From Taudactylus pleione (Eukaryota; Chordata; Amphibia; Anura; Myobatrachidae): a stretch of 64,000 nucleotides of DNA. How positions within the stretch are numbered: the stretch's first letter is position 1; every line of letters starts with the position of its first letter. Positions 59,676-64,000 of this stretch are shown here, piece after piece. The DNA is taken from NCBI GenBank assembly GCA_031769625.1, contig JAUIMM010002020.1, forward strand, positions 124,001 through 188,000, in the 5' to 3' direction. Under the pieces are notes generated by a model, which searched no databases, was not told where the DNA came from, and was given only the letters and a program-made list of their open reading frames with translations. The position numbers and the translations under genes were made by a program.

Positions 59676-61698
59676 AAGAGAAAACAGCAATTGCTCATTT
59701 TAGGCCAAAATGCATTGAAAGCAATGGAACCAACAAAAGCGCATACTTTGTGTTATCTCCTCTTGTAGCAAACACAGGCAGCTCAAAATTTCACTTGATG
59801 TGTTGAAGACCAAGACCCACAAATGTGATGTGAAATGGTTTTTCTCCCATATTGCGTTTAAGAGAAAACAGCAATTGCACGTTTTAGGCCAAAATGCATT
59901 GAAAGCAATGGAAACAACAAAAGCGCATACTTTGTGTTATCTCCTCTTGTAGCAAACACAGACAGCTCAAAATTTCACTGGATGTGTTGAAGACCAATAC
60001 CCACAAATGTGATGTGAAATGGTTTTTCTCCCATGTTGCGTTTAAGAGAAAACAGCAAATGCACGTTTTAGGCCAAAATGCATTGAAAGCAATGGAAACA
60101 ACAAAAGCGCATACTTTGTGTTATCTCCTCTTGTAGCAAACACAGACAGCTCAAAATTTCACTGGATGTGTTGAAGACCAAGACCCACAAATGTGATGTG
60201 AAATGTTTTTCTCCCATGTTGCGTTTAAGAGAAAACAGCAATTGCTCATTTTAGGCCAAAATGCATTGAAAGCAATGGAACCAACAAAAGCGCACACTTT
60301 GTGTTATCTCCTCTTGTAGCCAACACAGGCAGCTCAAAATTTCACTGGATGTGTTGAAGACCAAGACCAACAAATGTGATGTGAAATGGTTTTTCTCCCA
60401 TGTTGCGTTTAAGAGAAAACAGCAAATGCACGTTTTAGGCCAAAATGCATTGAAAGCAATGAAAACAACAAGAGCGCATACTTTGTGTTATCTCCTCTTG
60501 TAGCAAACACAGACAGCTCAAAATTTCACTGGATGTGTTGAAGACCAAGACCCACAAATGTGATGTGAAATGGTTTTTCTCCCATGTTGCGTTTAAGAGA
60601 AAACAGCAATTGCTCGTTTTAGGCAAAAATGCATTGAAAGCAATGGAACCAACAAAAGCGCATACTTTGTGTTATCTCCTCTTGTAGCAAAAACAGGCAG
60701 CTCAAAATTTCACTGGATGTGTTGAAGACCAATACCAACAAATGTGATGTGAAATGGTTTTTCTCCCATGTTGCGTTTAAGAGAAAACAGCAATTGCTCA
60801 TTTTAGGCCAAAATGCATTGAAAGCAATGGAACCAACAAAAGCACATACTTTGTGTTATCTCCTCTTGTAGCAAACACAGGCAGCTCAAAATTTCACTGG
60901 ATGTGTTGAAGACCAAGACCCACAAATGTGATGTGAAATGGTTTTTCTCCCATATTGCGTTTAAGAGAAAACAGCAATTGCACGTTTTAGGCCAAAATGC
61001 ATTGAAAGCAATGGAAACAACAAAAGCGCATACTTTGTGTTATCTCCTCTTGTAGCAAACACAGGCAGCTCAAAATTTCACTGGATGTGTTGAAGACCAA
61101 GACCAACAAATGTGATGTGAAATGGTTTTTCTCCCATGTTGCGTTTAAGAGAAAACAGCAAATGCACGTTTTAGGCCAAAATGCATTGAAAGCAATGGAA
61201 ACAACAAAAGCGCATAAGTTGTGTTATCTCCTCTTGTAGCAAACACAGACAGCTCAAAATTTCACTGGATGTGTTGAAGACCAAGACCCACAAATGTGAT
61301 GTGAAATGGTTTTTCTCCCATGTTGCGTTTAAGAGAAAACAGCAATTGCTCGTTTTAGGCCAAAATGCATTGAAAGCAATGGAAACAAGAAAAGCGCATA
61401 TTTTGTGTTATCTCCTCTTGTAGCAAACACAGACAGCTCAAAATTTCACTGGATGTGTTGAAGACCAAGACCAACAAATGTGATGTGAAATGGTTTTTCT
61501 CCCATGTTGCGTTTAAGAGAAAACAGCAAATGCACGTTTTAGGCCAAAATGCATTGAAAGCAATGGAAACAACAAAAGCGCATACGTTGTGTTATCTCCT
61601 CTTGTAGCAAACACAGACAGCTCAAAATTTCACTGGATGTGTTGAAGACCAAAACCCACAAATGTGATGTGAAATGGTTTTTCTCCCATGTTGCGTTT
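59676..61698 (+). repeat. Eleven monomers returning to the 13-mer style order
   Basis: Starts like another 12-mer (caattgctca, caattgcacg) but leaves it for plain class A, a caattgctca unit with gcgcacac near 60293, and a gaaaac unit with aagagcg. From 60595 there follow the gcaaaaatg class B unit, caattgctca, the catatt boundary, cataag near 61213, and aagaaaag near 61387. The series 60411-61514 parallels 2392-3311. One base is missing at 60201-60211, and there are private changes at gtagccaac near 60317 and aaaacagg near 60691. Confidence 0.86.
60202..60213 (+). other. 1-bp deletion, aaatgtttttctccc, second copy
   Basis: Same form as at 49891, in a monomer followed by the same gcgcacac caattgctca unit. 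This supports common descent of the two segments. Confidence 0.84.
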
Positions 61699-63906
61699 AA
61701 GAGAAAACAGCAATTGCTCGTTTTAGGCCAAAATGCATTGAAAGCAATGGAACCAACAAAAGCGCATACTTTGTGTTATCTCCTCTTGTAGCAAACACAG
61801 GCAGCTCAAAATTACACTGGATGTGTTGAAGACCAAGACCAACAAATGTGATGTGAAATGGTTTTTCTCCCATGTTGCGTTTAAGAGAAAACAGCAAATG
61901 CACGTTTTAGGCCAAAATGCATTGAAAGCAATGGAAACAACAAAAGCGCATACGTTGTGTTATCTCCTCTTGTAGCAAACACAGACAGCTCAAAATTTCA
62001 CTGGATGTGTTGAAGACCAAGACCCACAAATGTGATGTGAAATGGTTTTTCTCCCATGTTGCGTTTAAGAGAAAACAGCAAATGCACGTTTTAGGCCAAA
62101 ATGCATTGAAAGCAATGGAAACAACAAAAGCGCATACTTTGTGTTATCTTCTCTTGTAGCAAACACAGGCAGCTCAAAATTTCACTGGATGTGTTGAAGA
62201 CCAAGACCAACAAATGTGATGTGAAATGGTTTTTCTCCCATGTTGCATTTAAGAGAAAACAGCAAATGCACGTTTTAGGTCAAAATGCTTTGAAAGCAAT
62301 GGAAACAGCAAAAGCGCATACTTTCTGTTATCTCCACTTGTAGCAAACACAGACAGCTCAAAATTTCACTGGATGTGTTGAAGACCAAGACCCACAAATG
62401 TGATGTGAAATGGTTTTTCTCCCATGTTGCGTTTAAGAGAAAACAGCAATTGCTCGTTTTAGGCCAAAATGCATTGAAAGCAATGGAACCAACAAAAGCG
62501 CATACTTTGTGTTATCTCCTCTTGTAGCAAACACAGACAGCTCAAAATTTTACTGGATGTGTTGAAGACCAAGACCCACAAATGTGATGTGAAATGGTTT
62601 TTCTCCCATGTTGCGTTTAAGAGAAAACAGCAAATGCACGTTTTAGGCCAAAATGTATTGAAAGCAATGAAAACAACAAAAGCGCATACTTTGTGTTATC
62701 TCCTCTTGTAGCAAACACAGACAGCTCAAAATTTCACTGGATGTGTTGAAGACCAAGACCCACAAATGTGATGTGAAATGGTTTTTCTCCCATGTTGCAT
62801 TTAAGAGAAAACAGCAATTGCACGTTTTAGGCCAAAATGCATTGAAAGCAATGGAAACAACAAAAGCGCATACTTTGTGTTATCTCCTCTTGTAGCAAAC
62901 ACAGGCAGCTCAAAATTTCACTGGATGTGTTGAAGACCAAGACCAACAAATGTGATGTGAAATGGTTTTTCTCCCATGTTGCGTTTAAGAGAAAATAGCA
63001 AATGCACGTTTTAGGCCAAAATGCATTGAAAGCAATGGAAACAACAAAAGCGCATACGTTGTGTTATCTCCTCTTGTAGCAAACACAGACAGCTCAAAAT
63101 TTCACTGGATGTGTTGAAGACCAAGACCCACAAATGTGATGTGAAATGGTTTTTCTCCCATGTTGCGTTTAAGAGAAAACAGCAAATGCACGTTTTAGGC
63201 CAAAATGCATTGAAAGCAATGGAAACAACAAAAGCGCATACTTTGTGTTATCTTCTCTTGTAGCAAACACAGGCAGCTCAAAATTTCACTGGATGTGTTG
63301 AAGACCAAGACCAACAAATGTGATGTGAAATGGTTTTTCTCCCATGTTGCGTTTAAGAGAAAACAGCAATTGCACGTTTTAGGCCAAAATGCATTGAAAG
63401 CAATGGAAACAACAAAAGCGCATACTTTGTGTTATCTCCTCTTGTAGCAAACACAGACAGTTCAAAATTTCACTGGATGTGTTGAAGACCAATACCCACA
63501 AATGTGATGTGAAATGGTTTTTCTCCCATGTTGCGTTTAAGAGAAAACAGCAAATGCACGTTTTAGGCCAAAATGCATTGAAAGCAATGGAAACAACAAA
63601 AGCGCATACTTTGTGTTATCTCCTCTTGTAGCAAACACAGGCAGCTCAAAATTTCACTGGATGTGTTGAAGACCAAGACCCACAAATGTGATGTGAAATG
63701 GTTTTTCTCCCATATTGCGTTTAAGAGAAAACAGCAATTGCACGTTTTAGGCCAAAATGCATTGAAAGCAATGGAAACAACAAAAGCGCATACTTTGTGT
63801 TATCTCCTCTTGTAGCAAACACAGACAGCTCAAAATTTCACTGGATGTGTTGAAGACCAAGACCCACAAATGTGATGTGAAATGGTTTTTCTCCCATGTT
63901 GCGTTT
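61699..63906 (+). repeat. Cassette shared with 4048-6255 and 34250-36641, then three further monomers
   Basis: The order is aattacac unit, catacg unit, tcttctcttg unit, aggtc-gcttt unit (62278), attttac unit, aatgtattg unit (62650), caattgcacg unit, gaaaatagc unit with catacg, and tcttctcttg unit. The offset to the 34-kb copy is constant at 27449, which equals 149 monomers plus the net of intervening indels. It lacks the class B monomer found after the aatgtattg unit at 35354. The remaining units are class C, class A, then class C after a catatt boundary. Confidence 0.88.
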
Positions 63907-64000
63907 AAGAGAAAACAGCAAATGCACGTTTTAGGCCAAAATGCTTTGAAAGCAATGGAAACAACAAAAGTGCATACGTTGTGTTATCTCCTCTTGTAGC
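63907..64000 (+). repeat. Partial monomer at the right window edge (94 bp)
   Basis: The first 94 bases of a class A gcttt monomer carrying aaagtgcatacg, cut by the end of the window. The same unit type occurs at 1841 and 6640. The array evidently continues to the right. Confidence 0.9.

Larger units (their letters stand above)
1..64000 (+). repeat. Satellite DNA array, 184-bp monomer, head to tail, 347 complete copies plus a partial copy
   Basis: The landmark gtttaagagaaaacagcaa, or a one-base variant of it, recurs every 184 bases across the window and always on this strand. Following monomer starts from base 1 to base 63907 gives 347 full units, with all length deviations explained by a short list of indels. 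Adjacent monomers differ at only a few positions, and units many monomers apart can be identical, which defines higher-order repeats. No unique sequence, inverted segment, transposable element or gene interrupts the array. Short reading frames exist on both strands, but they repeat with the monomer, and the frame shifts by one base per unit. The likely role is structural centromeric or pericentromeric heterochromatin; this rests on repeat architecture, not on a recognised family. A subtelomeric or interstitial heterochromatic block is the alternative. Confidence 0.98.

Noticed and set aside
25..61903. About fifty open reading frames of 60-85 codons on both strands
   Set aside because: They recur with the satellite, run through monomer borders in a fixed register, end at repeat-encoded stops, and vary only where monomers vary. 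The unit is not divisible by three, and there is no initiation context, intron or domain architecture. They are by-products of the repeat.
1..64000. CRISPR array or other prokaryotic repeat system
   Set aside because: The repeats are 184 bp with no unique spacers. There are no cas-like genes and no prokaryotic coding sequence.
1..64000. RNA genes, Pol III promoter boxes or transposon ends inside the repeat
   Set aside because: I saw no tRNA-like A and B boxes, no terminal inverted repeats and no poly-A tailed or LTR-like segment. The A/T runs are 3-5 bases long, with a few T6-T8 variants. Transcription of the satellite cannot be judged from sequence.
1..64000. Assignment to a named satellite family or species
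   Set aside because: The unit does not match the alpha-satellite, Arabidopsis 178-bp or other repeats I can recall. A search of repeat databases and genome assemblies with the 30193-30376 monomer would settle it; I do not guess.

Overview
The whole 64,000-base window is one uninterrupted tandem satellite array. The basic monomer is 184 bp, always in the same head-to-tail orientation. Monomer starts can be followed from base 1 to base 63907, giving 347 complete monomers and a 94-bp partial one at the right edge. The indels I found account exactly for the total length: 347 x 184 = 63848, plus seven 9-bp insertions, plus three 1-bp insertions, minus eight 1-bp deletions, plus one self-cancelling -1/+1 pair, equals 63906. 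I see no gene, tRNA, rRNA, transposon insertion, microsatellite block, CRISPR or unique sequence. Every open reading frame of 60-85 codons falls inside the repeat and recurs with it, so none is annotated as a gene. Because 184 is not a multiple of 3, a frame cannot stay open through successive monomers.|| Organism: long monomeric satellite arrays with higher-order repeats (HORs) are typical of eukaryotic centromeric or pericentromeric heterochromatin, and a unit near nucleosome length fits that. The monomer is about 39% GC and CpG-poor (3 CpG per unit, observed/expected about 0.43). Its recurrent variants are often CpG to CpA or TpG, as expected in a cytosine-methylating genome such as a vertebrate or plant. 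I do not recognise the satellite family and cannot name a species. It is not primate alpha satellite or the Arabidopsis 178-bp repeat as I know them, and no canonical CENP-B box was found.|| Layout: the array is a mosaic of HOR domains. (1) 1-4231: a 13-mer HOR, one full copy and a partial second. (2) 4232-4783: three linking monomers. (3) 4784-19316: a very long 34/35-mer HOR (about 6.25-6.44 kb), two full copies and a partial third. (4) 19317-28150: a 13/16-mer HOR with partial 7-mer and 12-mer edge copies. (5) 28151-37009: mixed region marked by 193-bp monomers. It includes a 13-mer at 30000-32400 and, at 34250-36641, a return of the cassette also found near 4-6 kb. (6) 37010-42738: two nearly identical 14-mer units (2584 bp each) and the start of a third. 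(7) 42739-46786: two 11-mer units. (8) 46971-49178: a 12-mer containing nested 3-monomer repeats. (9) 49179-54706: linking monomers, a copy of the 14-mer family, and pieces of the 11-mer family. (10) 54707-59675: 12-mer and 15-mer units, again with nested trimers. (11) 59676-64000: a return to monomer orders seen in the first 20 kb.|| Interpretation (inference): unequal exchange between homologous monomers, repeated at several scales, has built and replaced HOR domains. The recent steps are the nearly identical adjacent copies at 1-4.2 kb, 4.8-17.5 kb, 37.0-42.2 kb and 42.7-46.8 kb. The main points to check are whether these domains mark a kinetochore-bearing core and whether some single-base indels around 7-9 kb are assembly errors.
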